From: Thaumasiovibrio sp043421945
GTDB lineage: Bacteria > Pseudomonadota > Gammaproteobacteria > Enterobacterales > Vibrionaceae
DNA length: 64,000 nt
Assembly (NCBI GenBank): GCA_043421945.1
Contig: JBHOGO010000003.1
Coordinates: 93,304-157,303 of the forward strand
Direction of reading: 5' to 3'
Shown here: positions 52,840-61,954 of the stretch, in pieces
Position numbering within the stretch: position 1 is the first letter of the stretch
Layout of the letters: each line of letters opens with the position of its first letter
The notes under the pieces: model-generated
Databases searched by the model: none
The model's input: only the letters and a program-made list of their open reading frames with translations
Told to the model about the DNA's origin: nothing
Translations under genes and position numbers: made by a program

Positions 52840-54042
52840 ATGATTATTAGACCAAAAATTCGTGGATTTATCTGTACAACCACTCACCCTACCGGTTGTC
52901 AGCACAATGTCGCTGAACAAATTGCTTACACAAAAGCTCAGCCTAAACTTGAAAATGGTCCAAAGAAGGTGCTCGTCATTGGCTCTTCAACAGGCTACGG
53001 ACTTTCATCTCGAATTGCTGCCGCATTTGGTAGCGACGCAGCAACGATTGGTGTTTTTCTAGAGAAACCGGGGAAAGAGCGTAAATCAGGCTCTGCTGGT
53101 TGGTATAACACCGCAGCATTTGATGCTGCTGCAAAAGAAGCTGGTCTTTACTCAAAAAGCTTGAACGGTGATGCGTTCTCTCATGAGATGAAGCAAGCCG
53201 CTATCGATCTTATCAAAGAAGATTTAGGTCAAATTGACATGGTGGTTTACTCATTGGCATCGCCAGTGCGTAAAATGCCAGACACGGGTGAAGTGATTCG
53301 CTCTTGCTTGAAGCCAATGTCAGAAACCTATACGGCGACGGCTGTCGACACTAACAAAGATGTACTAATTGAAGCGTCGATCGAACCAGCTACTGAAGAA
53401 GAAGTTGCAAATACCGTAACAGTCATGGGCGGCGAAGATTGGGAGCTATGGATTAACGCTCTTTCGGAAGCTGGCGTATTAGCGAATGGCTGTAAAACCG
53501 TCGCTTACTCGTACATTGGTACTGAAATCACTTGGCCTATCTACTGGCATGGTGCATTAGGTCAAGCGAAAATGGATCTTGACCGTGCATCTACAGCATT
53601 GAATGCAAAGCTGGCTGATATCGGCGGCACAGCCAACGTAGCGGTTCTGAAAAGTGTTATCACACAGGCTAGCGCTGCGATTCCAGTGATGCCACTTTAC
53701 ATCGCGATGGTCTTTAAGAAGATGCGTGAAGAAGGTGTTCATGAAGGCTGTATGGAGCAAATATTCCGTATGATGTCGGCTCGTCTTTATAAGCCAGACG
53801 GTACTGCACCAGAAGTGGATGAAGAGAACCGTTTACGCCTAGATGATTGGGAATTACGTGAAGATATTCAAGCGCACTGCCAAGCTCTTTGGTCTCAAGT
53901 GACCAATGAAAATCTTTTCGATGTGGCTGATTATCAGCAGTATAAAGATGAATTCATGAAGTTGTTCGGATTCGGTATTGATGGTGTTGACTATGAAGCT
54001 GATGTTAACCCTGTCGTAGAATTCGACGTGGCTGACGTATAA
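52840..54042 (+). CDS. fabV: Trans-2-enoyl-ACP/CoA reductase FabV
   Basis: 400 residues. It has the NADH-binding GSSTGYG near the N-terminus and the Y-X8-K catalytic motif in IYWHGALGQAK. FabV is the long-chain, single-domain enoyl reductase first described in Vibrio cholerae, reducing the last double bond in fatty acid elongation. A strong terminator follows. Confidence 0.95.
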   Translation: MIIRPKIRGFICTTTHPTGCQHNVAEQIAYTKAQPKLENGPKKVLVIGSSTGYGLSSRIAAAFGSDAATIGVFLEKPGKERKSGSAGWYNTAAFDAAAKEAGLYSKSLNGDAFSHEMKQAAIDLIKEDLGQIDMVVYSLASPVRKMPDTGEVIRSCLKPMSETYTATAVDTNKDVLIEASIEPATEEEVANTVTVMGGEDWELWINALSEAGVLANGCKTVAYSYIGTEITWPIYWHGALGQAKMDLDRASTALNAKLADIGGTANVAVLKSVITQASAAIPVMPLYIAMVFKKMREEGVHEGCMEQIFRMMSARLYKPDGTAPEVDEENRLRLDDWELREDIQAHCQALWSQVTNENLFDVADYQQYKDEFMKLFGFGIDGVDYEADVNPVVEFDVADV

Positions 54043-54109
54043 CGGTCAGTTAGCGATTCAATTAAGCGCGCAGATTACCTGCACCTTGATTTAATTTCAC
54101 AAATTGCGA

Positions 54110-54138
54110 AAGCCGCCTATTAAAGAGGCGGCTTTTTT
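54110..54138 (+). terminator. fabV terminator
   Basis: AAGCCGCCT / AGGCGGCTT 9-bp stem, 7-nt loop, then a T-run. Confidence 0.92.
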
Positions 54139-54209
54139 GCTGGCAGCGAAACCAGTGAATCGCTATAATCTCTGCCAATAAAATCCCTGCTAAAACAGAG
54201 AGAACTCCC

Positions 54210-54932
54210 ATGGGAAGAAGTTTTGAAGTGCGCAAGGCGTCAATGGCTAAGACGCAAGGCGCAAAAATTAAAGTGTACTCTAAGTACGGTAAAGAAATTT
54301 ACGTTGCTGCTAAAAATGGTAGCCCTGATCCAGATACCAACCTTTCTTTAAAGCGCTTGATTGAAAAAGCCAAAAAAGATCAGGTGCCTTCTCACGTTAT
54401 CGAGAAAGCGATCGATAAAGCAAGTGGTGCTGGTGGTGAAGACTACGAAACGGCGCGTTACGAAGGCTTTGGTCCTGGTGGCTGTATGGTGATTGTTGAC
54501 TGTCTTACAGATAACAACAACCGTACATTCATGGACGTACGTCAGTGCTTCGTGAAAAACAATGCTAAGATCGGTGGTCCTGGTGCCGTTGCTCACATGT
54601 TTGAGCACCAAGCTATTTTCGCGTTTAAAGGCGAAGATGAAGAAGCGGTACTTGAAGCATTAATGATGGAAGATGTGGATGTTGCGGATATCGAGCTAGA
54701 AGAGGGTGTTATCACTGTCTTTGCACCGCACACGGAGTTCTTCAAGGCGAAAAATGCACTTGCAGCCGCTTTTCCTGATGTGACGATTGATCTTGAAGAG
54801 ATCAGCTTTGTTCCACAAGCAATGCATGACCTTTCAGCTGATGATGTGCCGTCATTTGAAAAATTCTTAGATGCGCTTGATGATTGTGATGATGTTCAAA
54901 ATGTTTATCACAATGCAGAGCTACCTGAGTAA
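54210..54932 (+). CDS. yeeN: YebC/PmpR-family protein (YeeN-type)
   Basis: 240 residues, three-domain YebC fold. Signature blocks are MAKTQGAKIKVYSKYGKEI and the YEGFGPGGCMVIV block. These are DNA-binding regulators and, in recent work, some YebC proteins aid translation of proline-rich stretches. The MGRSFEVRK start matches YeeN rather than YebC. A terminator with a nested loop follows at 55017. Confidence 0.88.
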   Translation: MGRSFEVRKASMAKTQGAKIKVYSKYGKEIYVAAKNGSPDPDTNLSLKRLIEKAKKDQVPSHVIEKAIDKASGAGGEDYETARYEGFGPGGCMVIVDCLTDNNNRTFMDVRQCFVKNNAKIGGPGAVAHMFEHQAIFAFKGEDEEAVLEALMMEDVDVADIELEEGVITVFAPHTEFFKAKNALAAAFPDVTIDLEEISFVPQAMHDLSADDVPSFEKFLDALDDCDDVQNVYHNAELPE

Positions 54933-55016
54933 AGGGTAGTTTCGTCTTAGCGTTTGCTAAGTAAATTGTCAGCGAATGAATTAGCTCGTTAAAGTTAATG
55001 TCATGCTGGCAATGAT

Positions 55017-55076
55017 AAAAAACCGACCACATATTTATAAACTCAGTGTTTATTTAAATGATGGGTCGGTTTTTTA
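55017..55076. terminator. Terminator between yeeN and the sensor kinase gene
   Basis: AAAACCGACC and GGTCGGTTTT enclose a loop with its own ATAAAC/GTTTAT hairpin; the right arm ends in a T-run. It separates converging genes. Confidence 0.75.
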
Positions 55077-55152
55077 CTTTAGAGCGTTTGGCTGTTCTTG
55101 TCGTTTTATAGACTAAGTTTTTCTTACCGAATAATTTTTTCGCTTTAATTGA

Positions 55153-56511
55153 TTATGCTAATGGAAGCTCGATAACAAACGCAGCCCCTTCGATAGAAGC
55201 CGTTTCTACCCATATATTTCCTTCGTAGATAGACACAATCTCATGACACACGGCTAAGCCAATACCTTGCCCAGGATTAAGCTGGTCAGCACGAACACCA
55301 CGTTGGAAGATGGCCTCCCGAAATTTTTCTTCTACACCAGCGCCATCGTCTTCAATACGAATGGTTAATGAGCTGTCTGATAGATGTGTTGAAATAGCCA
55401 CTTGCGATAATGCGAAGCGATAAGCATTTTCTAACAGATTCCCAAATAGCTCCATCATGTCATTTTTGTTGAGCGGCAACAGGACACTATCGCTGTAGTT
55501 ATGGTGAAGTGTGATCTCTTTGTCTCGATAAATCTTGCTCAACATACGCTCTAGCCCATTAGCAACGTCACTCAGTTTTGTTTCTTCCTTCGTTAAGCCT
55601 TTATGACCCAGCATTGCTCTTTTGAGTTGATACTGGATCAGCTCATCCATTTGGCTGACTTGCTCGTTGACTTTTTCTTGCAACTCTTGCTGAGTAAGCT
55701 CTTCGCTATCCATCAGTGCATGGGTTGCTGCAATACGACTCTTTAGGCTGTGAGCGAGGTCATCCATGGCGTGTTGATATCGCTCACCTTGTTCATGGCT
55801 GAGGTAAATGAGTCGGTTAAGTGCAGCTGTAACAGGTTCAAGTTCAATGGGGTAGCGTGCTTTAAGATCAGGCTGTTTACCATCAGTAATGCTATCTAAT
55901 TCATCGGCGAGCTGAGACATGGGTTTAAAGCTCCAATGAAAAGCGAGGAATAGCGCAAGGACCGAGAGGATAATAAATCCAGACAGTGAAAGTAATGTGT
56001 TACGTTCTACTTCAGTGCGTTGCTCCATAAAGTCCGTCGCTTCACGGACAACCACAACACGTGTTATGGGTTGGTTCAGACCAAATGGGCTGTTAGCTGG
56101 AGGTTTGTGCGTAGCAATATAGGCAAGATAGAATTGTTCACCATTGCTGTTCACGAGCTCTACGCCATCAGGGACGCCTGCAATTTTCTCACAGAACTTC
56201 TGCTTATCTGCTTCTGATATATCACTTGATGTCCATACTGCTTCACCCTCGATACAGAGTGCCGAGGTGTAACTAGGATTATCGGTATCGATTGTATTTA
56301 GCCAATTGTCGATATCATTGACTAAGCCTGCCTGATGTATCTGAGCAATAAATAGTGGGGCTTGATTGATAAGATCGTTGGAAAATGCGTTAACGTGACT
56401 CTGTCGAAACAGTTGATATATTACCCCTGCCATCGCTGAGGAGATCATAACAAGAATGATCACCGAAGTGATCATTACTCGTCGCCGTAACGTCGGCTTT
56501 GGCTTTATCAT
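55153..56511 (-). CDS. phoQ: PhoQ-like sensor histidine kinase
   Basis: 452 residues. It has a membrane helix at about 13-35, a periplasmic sensor region (about 40-170) and a second helix at about 170-190, then HAMP and H254 in DDLAHSLKS, the PhoQ-type H-box. The usual proline after the H-box (HSLKTPL) is absent (HSLKSRI). N-box and G-boxes (NLLENAYRFAL, DDGAGV, GQGIGLAVCHEI) are intact. It overlaps the regulator gene by 4 bp (ATGA). The symbol is by homology; Mg2+ sensing is not demonstrated. Confidence 0.8.
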   Translation of the reverse strand: MIKPKPTLRRRVMITSVIILVMISSAMAGVIYQLFRQSHVNAFSNDLINQAPLFIAQIHQAGLVNDIDNWLNTIDTDNPSYTSALCIEGEAVWTSSDISEADKQKFCEKIAGVPDGVELVNSNGEQFYLAYIATHKPPANSPFGLNQPITRVVVVREATDFMEQRTEVERNTLLSLSGFIILSVLALFLAFHWSFKPMSQLADELDSITDGKQPDLKARYPIELEPVTAALNRLIYLSHEQGERYQHAMDDLAHSLKSRIAATHALMDSEELTQQELQEKVNEQVSQMDELIQYQLKRAMLGHKGLTKEETKLSDVANGLERMLSKIYRDKEITLHHNYSDSVLLPLNKNDMMELFGNLLENAYRFALSQVAISTHLSDSSLTIRIEDDGAGVEEKFREAIFQRGVRADQLNPGQGIGLAVCHEIVSIYEGNIWVETASIEGAAFVIELPLA

Positions 56512-57182
56512 TTTGTTGCAAGCTCAAAAATATACCCTTGACCACGAATGGTCGAAATTGGATTATCAATACCGTGTTTTGCAAACTTCTTGCGTAGGCG
56601 GCTGATCATTACTTCGATAGTATTCGGGTCACCTTCTTGATCTTCGTACAACACATCAAGTAAGCGCTGTTTAGAAACAACCTGACGGCTATGGCGCATC
56701 AGATATTCGAGAAGATCATATTCAAAGGCGGTCAGTTCCATCGTTTCATCATCAATAGAAACACTTTTAGCCAGTAAATCGACGGTGATATTATCCGCAA
56801 CGATTTCTGGTTTAACAAAGCCTGCGCTGCGACGAACTAAAGCGTTTAGTCGGGCAACGATTTCTTCTTTTTGAAATGGTTTAACAAGATAATCGTCAGC
56901 ACCAGCATCTAGACCTTGTACTTTGTCCTGCCAATTGGAGCGGGCTGTCAAAATGAGGATAGGCATGCGTATACCTTTTGCTCGAATCTCTTTAATGAGG
57001 CTAATGCCATCAGTATCAGGCAGGCCTAGATCGACAATGGCGATGTCATTCGGATAGTTCTGCGCGAAAAAGAGCCCCTCAGAAGCAGTGGCGGCACACT
57101 GTACTTGGTTACCTAGTTGGCTAAGTTGAGTTTTTAGGTGGTGGCTTAGTATCGTATCGTCTTCAACAATCAGAATGCGCAT
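56508..57182 (-). CDS. phoP: PhoP-like response regulator
   Basis: 224 residues, OmpR/PhoB class. The phospho-acceptor is D51 (IVDLGLPDTDG), with the conserved LTARS and YLVKPFQKEE, and a winged helix at about 125-224. It is the first gene of the pair with the kinase. The promoter lies in the 57183-57330 gap. Confidence 0.85.
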   Translation of the reverse strand: MRILIVEDDTILSHHLKTQLSQLGNQVQCAATASEGLFFAQNYPNDIAIVDLGLPDTDGISLIKEIRAKGIRMPILILTARSNWQDKVQGLDAGADDYLVKPFQKEEIVARLNALVRRSAGFVKPEIVADNITVDLLAKSVSIDDETMELTAFEYDLLEYLMRHSRQVVSKQRLLDVLYEDQEGDPNTIEVMISRLRKKFAKHGIDNPISTIRGQGYIFELATK

Positions 57183-57330
57183 TTCTTTTCCTCTTTCGCG
57201 TATCGGCGTTCAGTATTGTAACATTATTGTTGAGGGTGGCTTAACGTTAGCTGAAAAGCTGAATGGAAATTCACAAAACTTATCACTAGGCGAGCTATCA
57301 TCAACTTTATGAGTTGTATAATCTTTGGGC

Positions 57331-57360
57331 AAATAAAAAGCGACTTATTACTAAGTCGCT
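57331..57360 (-). terminator. Minus-strand terminator after ybjL
   Basis: AGCGACTTA / TAAGTCGCT 9-bp perfect stem, 4-nt loop, with a T-rich tail on the minus strand. It ends ybjL before the divergent region upstream of phoP. Confidence 0.9.
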
Positions 57361-57392
57361 AAAATTGGATACGTTAATTGCGCTCAGCCATA

Positions 57393-59075
57393 TTAACTAA
57401 AGACGATGAGTAACGTACCGGCAATGGTGAGTAATACATTGGCAATCGCGTAGGTACCGGCATAGCCCAAGGCTGGAATCGTACTGCGTGCGTGTTCATT
57501 AATCATATCCATTGCTGGAGCACAGGTTCTGGCACCGACAATGGCGCCAAAAAGCAGGGCACGGTTCATCTTCAGAACATATGCCCCAAAGAGGTAGGCA
57601 AGCACAACAGGCACAACGCTAATAATGACACTCGCGATGATTAATTGACCACCAAGCTCAGCAAAAGCGCTAAGCATATTACTACCAGCGCTCAAGCCAA
57701 TACCGGCCATAAAGACCATCAGTCCGAAGTCTTTGCTCATATTCAATGCACCTTGCGGTACATACCCGAAGGTTGGGTGGTTCGCTCTTAGGAAGCCGAG
57801 AGTGATGCCCGCTAAAAGTAGGCCTGCAGCATTACCTAAACCGAAGGTCACTTGACCAAAGGTAAATGTGATCATGCCGAACAACATACCTAAGATAAAG
57901 AACGTACAAAAGGCGAGTAAGTCGGCAATTTGACTATGGATAGAGATAAAGCCGATTCGTTCTGCGAGGCCCAACACTCGGCTACGTTCGCCACTGACTT
58001 GTAAAATATCCCCTTTAGCTAACAAGATATTTTGTTCGACGGGCATTTCAATTTGAGCACGAACAACACGGTTAAGGAAACAGCCGTATTCTGTCAAATT
58101 GAGTTCTGATAAGCGCTTACCGGCAACACTATCATTTTTAACGACGATTTCTTCTTCAACGACGCGTAAATCGAGTAGATCTCGGTCGAATACTTCGCGA
58201 CCATTTCGGAATGCAGGGTCAAGTCGGGCATGGCTATCGGGGTAGCCTACCAGAGCAATTTCATCACCAAGTTGTAAAATGGCATCACCATCTGGGCTTG
58301 CCAATATACCGTTTCGTCGAATACGTTCGATATAGCAGCCCGTCTGTCTGTAAATGCCTAGTTCGCGAAGGTTCTTACCATCTAGCCAGTCAATCAATTC
58401 AGGGCCTACACGATAAGCGCGAATAATAGGTAAATAGACTTTACGCTGTGCGACTTCGCCAATGCCTCGCTCTTGAGCTATTTGAAGCGCAGAGTCTTTA
58501 AGGTTTTGCTTTTGTAAGGTAGGCATCAGCTTGGCGAACGCAATTAAACTAATTAAGCCAAACAAGTAAGAGAGAGCATAACCCACGCTAATGCCATCGA
58601 TTAAGTGAGCGATTTCTTTCGAGTCAGTGAATGAACTTAGTCCGGAATTTAAGGCATCTTTTGCACCTACAAGAACAGGCGTCGCTGTTAAAGAGCCAGC
58701 CATCATGCCCGTCGCAATACCAAGCTCGATCCCAAAATGAAACGCCAAAATTCTGGTAAGAATAACAGCGGATATAAGTACGACTAACGTGAGCATGAGG
58801 TAGTGCTTTCCATCTCGGAAAAAGATACCAAAAAAGTTAGGTCCTGCCTCTATACCTACACAGAATATAAAGAGCATGAAACCAATATTGAGGGCGTCGG
58901 CGTCGAAGGTGAAACCGGAGGCGCCAAGGATAAGTGCAGCGAGTAGTACGCCGATAGAGTTACCGAGTTGAATGTTGCCTAAACGTACTTTGCCTATAGA
59001 TAGGCCAATAGCTAAGACAACAAATAGGAGTAAAATATTGTTTTGGTGCAATAATGAAACGACGTCGATGTTCAC
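57393..59075 (-). CDS. ybjL: YbjL-type transporter (AspT/YidE family)
   Basis: 560 residues (E. coli YbjL 561). It has two homologous membrane halves, each with about five helices (GIEAGPNFFGIFFRDG in the first, MVFMAGIGLSAGSNML in the second). They flank two central RCK_C (TrkA-C) domains, with VGYPDSHARLDPAF visible. It belongs to the aspartate:alanine antiporter superfamily; substrate is unknown. The start is GTG 59075. It lies upstream of the minus-strand terminator at 57331. Confidence 0.88.
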   Translation of the reverse strand: MNIDVVSLLHQNNILLLFVVLAIGLSIGKVRLGNIQLGNSIGVLLAALILGASGFTFDADALNIGFMLFIFCVGIEAGPNFFGIFFRDGKHYLMLTLVVLISAVILTRILAFHFGIELGIATGMMAGSLTATPVLVGAKDALNSGLSSFTDSKEIAHLIDGISVGYALSYLFGLISLIAFAKLMPTLQKQNLKDSALQIAQERGIGEVAQRKVYLPIIRAYRVGPELIDWLDGKNLRELGIYRQTGCYIERIRRNGILASPDGDAILQLGDEIALVGYPDSHARLDPAFRNGREVFDRDLLDLRVVEEEIVVKNDSVAGKRLSELNLTEYGCFLNRVVRAQIEMPVEQNILLAKGDILQVSGERSRVLGLAERIGFISIHSQIADLLAFCTFFILGMLFGMITFTFGQVTFGLGNAAGLLLAGITLGFLRANHPTFGYVPQGALNMSKDFGLMVFMAGIGLSAGSNMLSAFAELGGQLIIASVIISVVPVVLAYLFGAYVLKMNRALLFGAIVGARTCAPAMDMINEHARSTIPALGYAGTYAIANVLLTIAGTLLIVFS

Positions 59076-59327
59076 TGAGCGACTTTTCCAAATGGAGGAC
59101 TGGAGGGTGAAACCCCTATTTTAATCTAAACGGCCTGAAGGGTCAGCTTGAAAAGGTCAGCTTCAGGTGATTTTTTCTTATGCTAATGATCTTTTGGGTT
59201 ATATCTACTTGGGATCTGCTTGTTGAGATAAGTTTACGCAATATTGTTGAGTCCCAATGATAGAGGTGACGACTTGTTAAGGGCTGCTATGCTTAAGTTG
59301 TTCTCAGTAGGGCAGAAAGAGAGGTAA

Positions 59328-59354
59328 TAAAAAAGCTGCCGAAGCAGCTTCTTT
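59328..59354 (-). terminator. grxA terminator
   Basis: AAGCTGC / GCAGCTT stem with a CGAA (TTCG on the minus strand) tetraloop, followed by Ts on the minus strand. Confidence 0.85.
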
Positions 59355-59372
59355 ATGAGCGTTAACCGAGTC

Positions 59373-59636
59373 TTATTGGTAAAGACCAAGGTTTTCTTTT
59401 GCATACGCTTCGAATTCTGTGCATCCACCGACATGATCTTGGTCGATGAATATTTGAGGTACGGTTTCAACAGGTTTGCCCACTGTTTTTTCAAGATCAG
59501 CTTTTGAAATCCCTTCAGCGTGGATATCAACGTAACGATAGTTGAAGTCTTCACGGTTTTCTTTTAACTCATCCGCAATATCTTTAGCGCGAACACAAAA
59601 AGGGCAACCAGGGCGACCAAAAATAACAACGAACAT
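59373..59636 (-). CDS. grxA: Glutaredoxin 1
   Basis: 87 residues with the CPFC active site (about residues 11-14) and the TVPQIFIDQDHVGG glutathione-binding loop. GrxA reduces ribonucleotide reductase (nrdAB lies at 8-12 kb) and other disulfides. AAGGAG precedes the ATG. Confidence 0.95.
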   Translation of the reverse strand: MFVVIFGRPGCPFCVRAKDIADELKENREDFNYRYVDIHAEGISKADLEKTVGKPVETVPQIFIDQDHVGGCTEFEAYAKENLGLYQ

Positions 59637-59775
59637 AGTTTCTTCTCCTTAAATAGTATGGGCTTACTATGCCCTAAACTTTTATGAGAAGAAAGACGGT
59701 TTTAACGTTTGCTTTAATAGGCGTTGCCTATCATTAAAGGATATGGATGATATCTGACCAATGGCAGCAGCTTAA

Positions 59776-59880
59776 GTGCATCAGATTGCTCATGCTCTTG
59801 AGAAAATTGAACTTGTTCAAATTACCAAGGTATATAAAGGAAAGAGAGTCGAGTTATTGCGCCAAGTCAAAACGGATTAG
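59776..59880 (+). pseudogene. Possible gene remnant with winged-helix character
   Basis: A 34-codon open stretch (GTG start, no ribosome site) ends ALEKIELV...YKGKRVELLR, resembling the wing region of MarR-type regulators. In-frame stops lie just upstream, so at most a decayed fragment. The rest of the 59637-59940 gap shows nothing else I can name. Confidence 0.2.
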
Positions 59881-59940
59881 TGGTCGCTCATTCACTCTGA
59901 AGTAGATTTGAGTGTTTCGATTTTGCTAAGGGAGTATGTA

Positions 59941-61119
59941 ATGTTTCAATTCATGACATCAAAGCAAGTGATTTTCGGAGAGGGGTCGTTGAATCAGTCC
60001 TTGTCGATTTTAGCTAAGTATGGATACAGCGTTTTACTTGTCACAGGGCGTGGTGGAGAGCGTGCTGAGCCAGTCATTAACTATATAAAGCAGCAAGGGA
60101 TGCGTTATCAGCAGGTGGCTGTCTGGGGCGAGCCTGTGATTGCCATGGTTGAAGAGCTCGCAGCTATGGGGCGTAAGTTCAAACCAGACATGATCGTTGC
60201 CATTGGAGGTGGCAGCGCGCTTGATGTTGGTAAAGCTTTGTCTGCCATCATTCCAAATCAAGGCAGTGTTTACGATTATGTTGAAGTTATTGGACGGAGT
60301 ATGCCGTTCAAAAATGCACCATTACCTTGTATTGCGATACCAACGAATGCGGGAACAGGGTCAGAGGTAACTCGGAATGCAGTGCTCAAGTCAGCACAAG
60401 AAAACATTAAGGTGAATATTAGAAATGAAGCATTGCTGCCTGATGTGGCGATTATCGATCCAACATTAACGTACGGAATGGACAAGTCACTGTCAGCTCG
60501 AAGTGGATTAGATGCTTTTACTCACCTTATGGAAGCTTATGTGTGTAATGCACCCAATGCATTTTCAGATATGGTGTGTGAAGAAGGGCTGAAAAAATTG
60601 TCTACGGCTCTTTTTCTTGCCTGTGAAGATGATGACTTTAGAGCAAGATCTGAAATGTCTTTTGCCTCGTTATTAGGGGGAATGGCGCGCAGTAATGCAA
60701 GTTTAGGGGCTGCACACGGTTTAGCTGCGGCACTGGGTGGCAGGCTAACTGCACCACATGGAGCCATTACTGCACGATTAGCACCTTTTGTCATGGCAGA
60801 AAATATTTCGGTTGCGGAACAGATGGGCCGTAACGATGTGATTTACCGTTACCGTCGTCTGGGGGTATTATTGACCGATAATTTGGAAGCAACCCCACAA
60901 GATGCGATAGAGTGGGTGACAAATGCATTAACTCGCCTAGATATCCCGTCGTTGCAAATGTATGGCTTAAGCCGGAAACTGTTTGCCGATATTGCAAGCG
61001 ATGCACTTCGGTCGACTGCAATTAAAGGAAACCCATTGCCACTGACAGAAGCGCGTTTGATCCATATTTTAGAGCAAGTCTGTCAATGTACATCGACTAT
61101 TGAAAGCGAGCCTTTATAA
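59941..61119 (+). CDS. Iron-type (group III) alcohol dehydrogenase
   Basis: 392 residues. NAD(P)-binding is by GGGSALDVGKALS; metal ligands are D191, H195 (GLDAFTHLMEAYV), H259 (GAAHGLAAALGG) and H273 (APHGAITARL). The PTNAGTGSEVTRNAVL motif is typical of EutG/YiaY-type enzymes. Substrate is unknown. ATG 59941 has GGGAG about 7 nt before it. nfsA follows by 43 nt on the same strand. Confidence 0.92.
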   Translation: MFQFMTSKQVIFGEGSLNQSLSILAKYGYSVLLVTGRGGERAEPVINYIKQQGMRYQQVAVWGEPVIAMVEELAAMGRKFKPDMIVAIGGGSALDVGKALSAIIPNQGSVYDYVEVIGRSMPFKNAPLPCIAIPTNAGTGSEVTRNAVLKSAQENIKVNIRNEALLPDVAIIDPTLTYGMDKSLSARSGLDAFTHLMEAYVCNAPNAFSDMVCEEGLKKLSTALFLACEDDDFRARSEMSFASLLGGMARSNASLGAAHGLAAALGGRLTAPHGAITARLAPFVMAENISVAEQMGRNDVIYRYRRLGVLLTDNLEATPQDAIEWVTNALTRLDIPSLQMYGLSRKLFADIASDALRSTAIKGNPLPLTEARLIHILEQVCQCTSTIESEPL

Positions 61120-61162
61120 ACATTGCACAGAGTAGTCACTCAACATATACAAAGGAATGTCT

Positions 61163-61888
61163 ATGGAAAACAGTACGGTAGAGACGCTTTTATCACATCG
61201 CTCTATTCGACAATTTGAAGACAAAGCGATTGCTGACGCTGACCTTAGTACTATCTTAGAATGCGGAAGAGCAGCGTCTACATCCAGTTTTATTCAGTGT
61301 GTCAGTATTATTAGGGTCAAAGCCCCCGATACACGAGCTCAACTGGCAGCAGCGGCTGGTGGTCAAGCTTATGTCGAGTCATGTGCTGAGTTTTTGGTTT
61401 TTTGTGCAGACTATCAACGTCATAAGCAGATTGTTCCAGATGCTGAATTATCGTATACCGAACAAACGCTAATTGGTGCAGTAGATACGGCTCTTGTTGC
61501 ACAAAATTGTTTAACGGCTGCTGAATCTATGGGGTTAGGAGGTGTCTATATAGGAGGCTTGCGCAATTCGCCACAGCAAGTGAGTGATCTTCTTGGCTTG
61601 CCACAATATGTCTTACCTCTGTTCGGCCTTTGCTTGGGTTATCCAGCTCAAAGGCCAGAGGTAAAACCGCGTTTACCACTTGCGCTCATGGTACATGAAG
61701 AGTCTTACCAAGACTTGGATCGAGAATTGCTTAGTCAGTATGATAAACAAGTGGCAATGTATTATCGCAGCCGTACTGAAGGGAAGGTCACGCATAATTG
61801 GTCAGAACAAATGCATAAAACGCTCACAAAAGAAGCGAGACCTTTTATTAAAGACTTTTTGCACTCAAAAGGCTTCAGTACTCGCTAG
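61163..61888 (+). CDS. nfsA: Oxygen-insensitive NADPH nitroreductase
   Basis: 241 residues, near E. coli NfsA (240). FMN-binding signatures are HRSIRQF at the start, AASTSSFIQCVSIIRV, and GVYIGGLRN. It performs two-electron reduction of nitroaromatics and quinones. ATG 61163 has AAGGA 7 nt upstream; an ATG at 61157 is too close to that site. Confidence 0.9.
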   Translation: MENSTVETLLSHRSIRQFEDKAIADADLSTILECGRAASTSSFIQCVSIIRVKAPDTRAQLAAAAGGQAYVESCAEFLVFCADYQRHKQIVPDAELSYTEQTLIGAVDTALVAQNCLTAAESMGLGGVYIGGLRNSPQQVSDLLGLPQYVLPLFGLCLGYPAQRPEVKPRLPLALMVHEESYQDLDRELLSQYDKQVAMYYRSRTEGKVTHNWSEQMHKTLTKEARPFIKDFLHSKGFSTR

Positions 61889-61954
61889 TTTCGCATTAGA
61901 ATCAAGCGGTTTTTATGGGTTGCGGGCTTTTGCAACCAATGTATGGGAAGCTTA

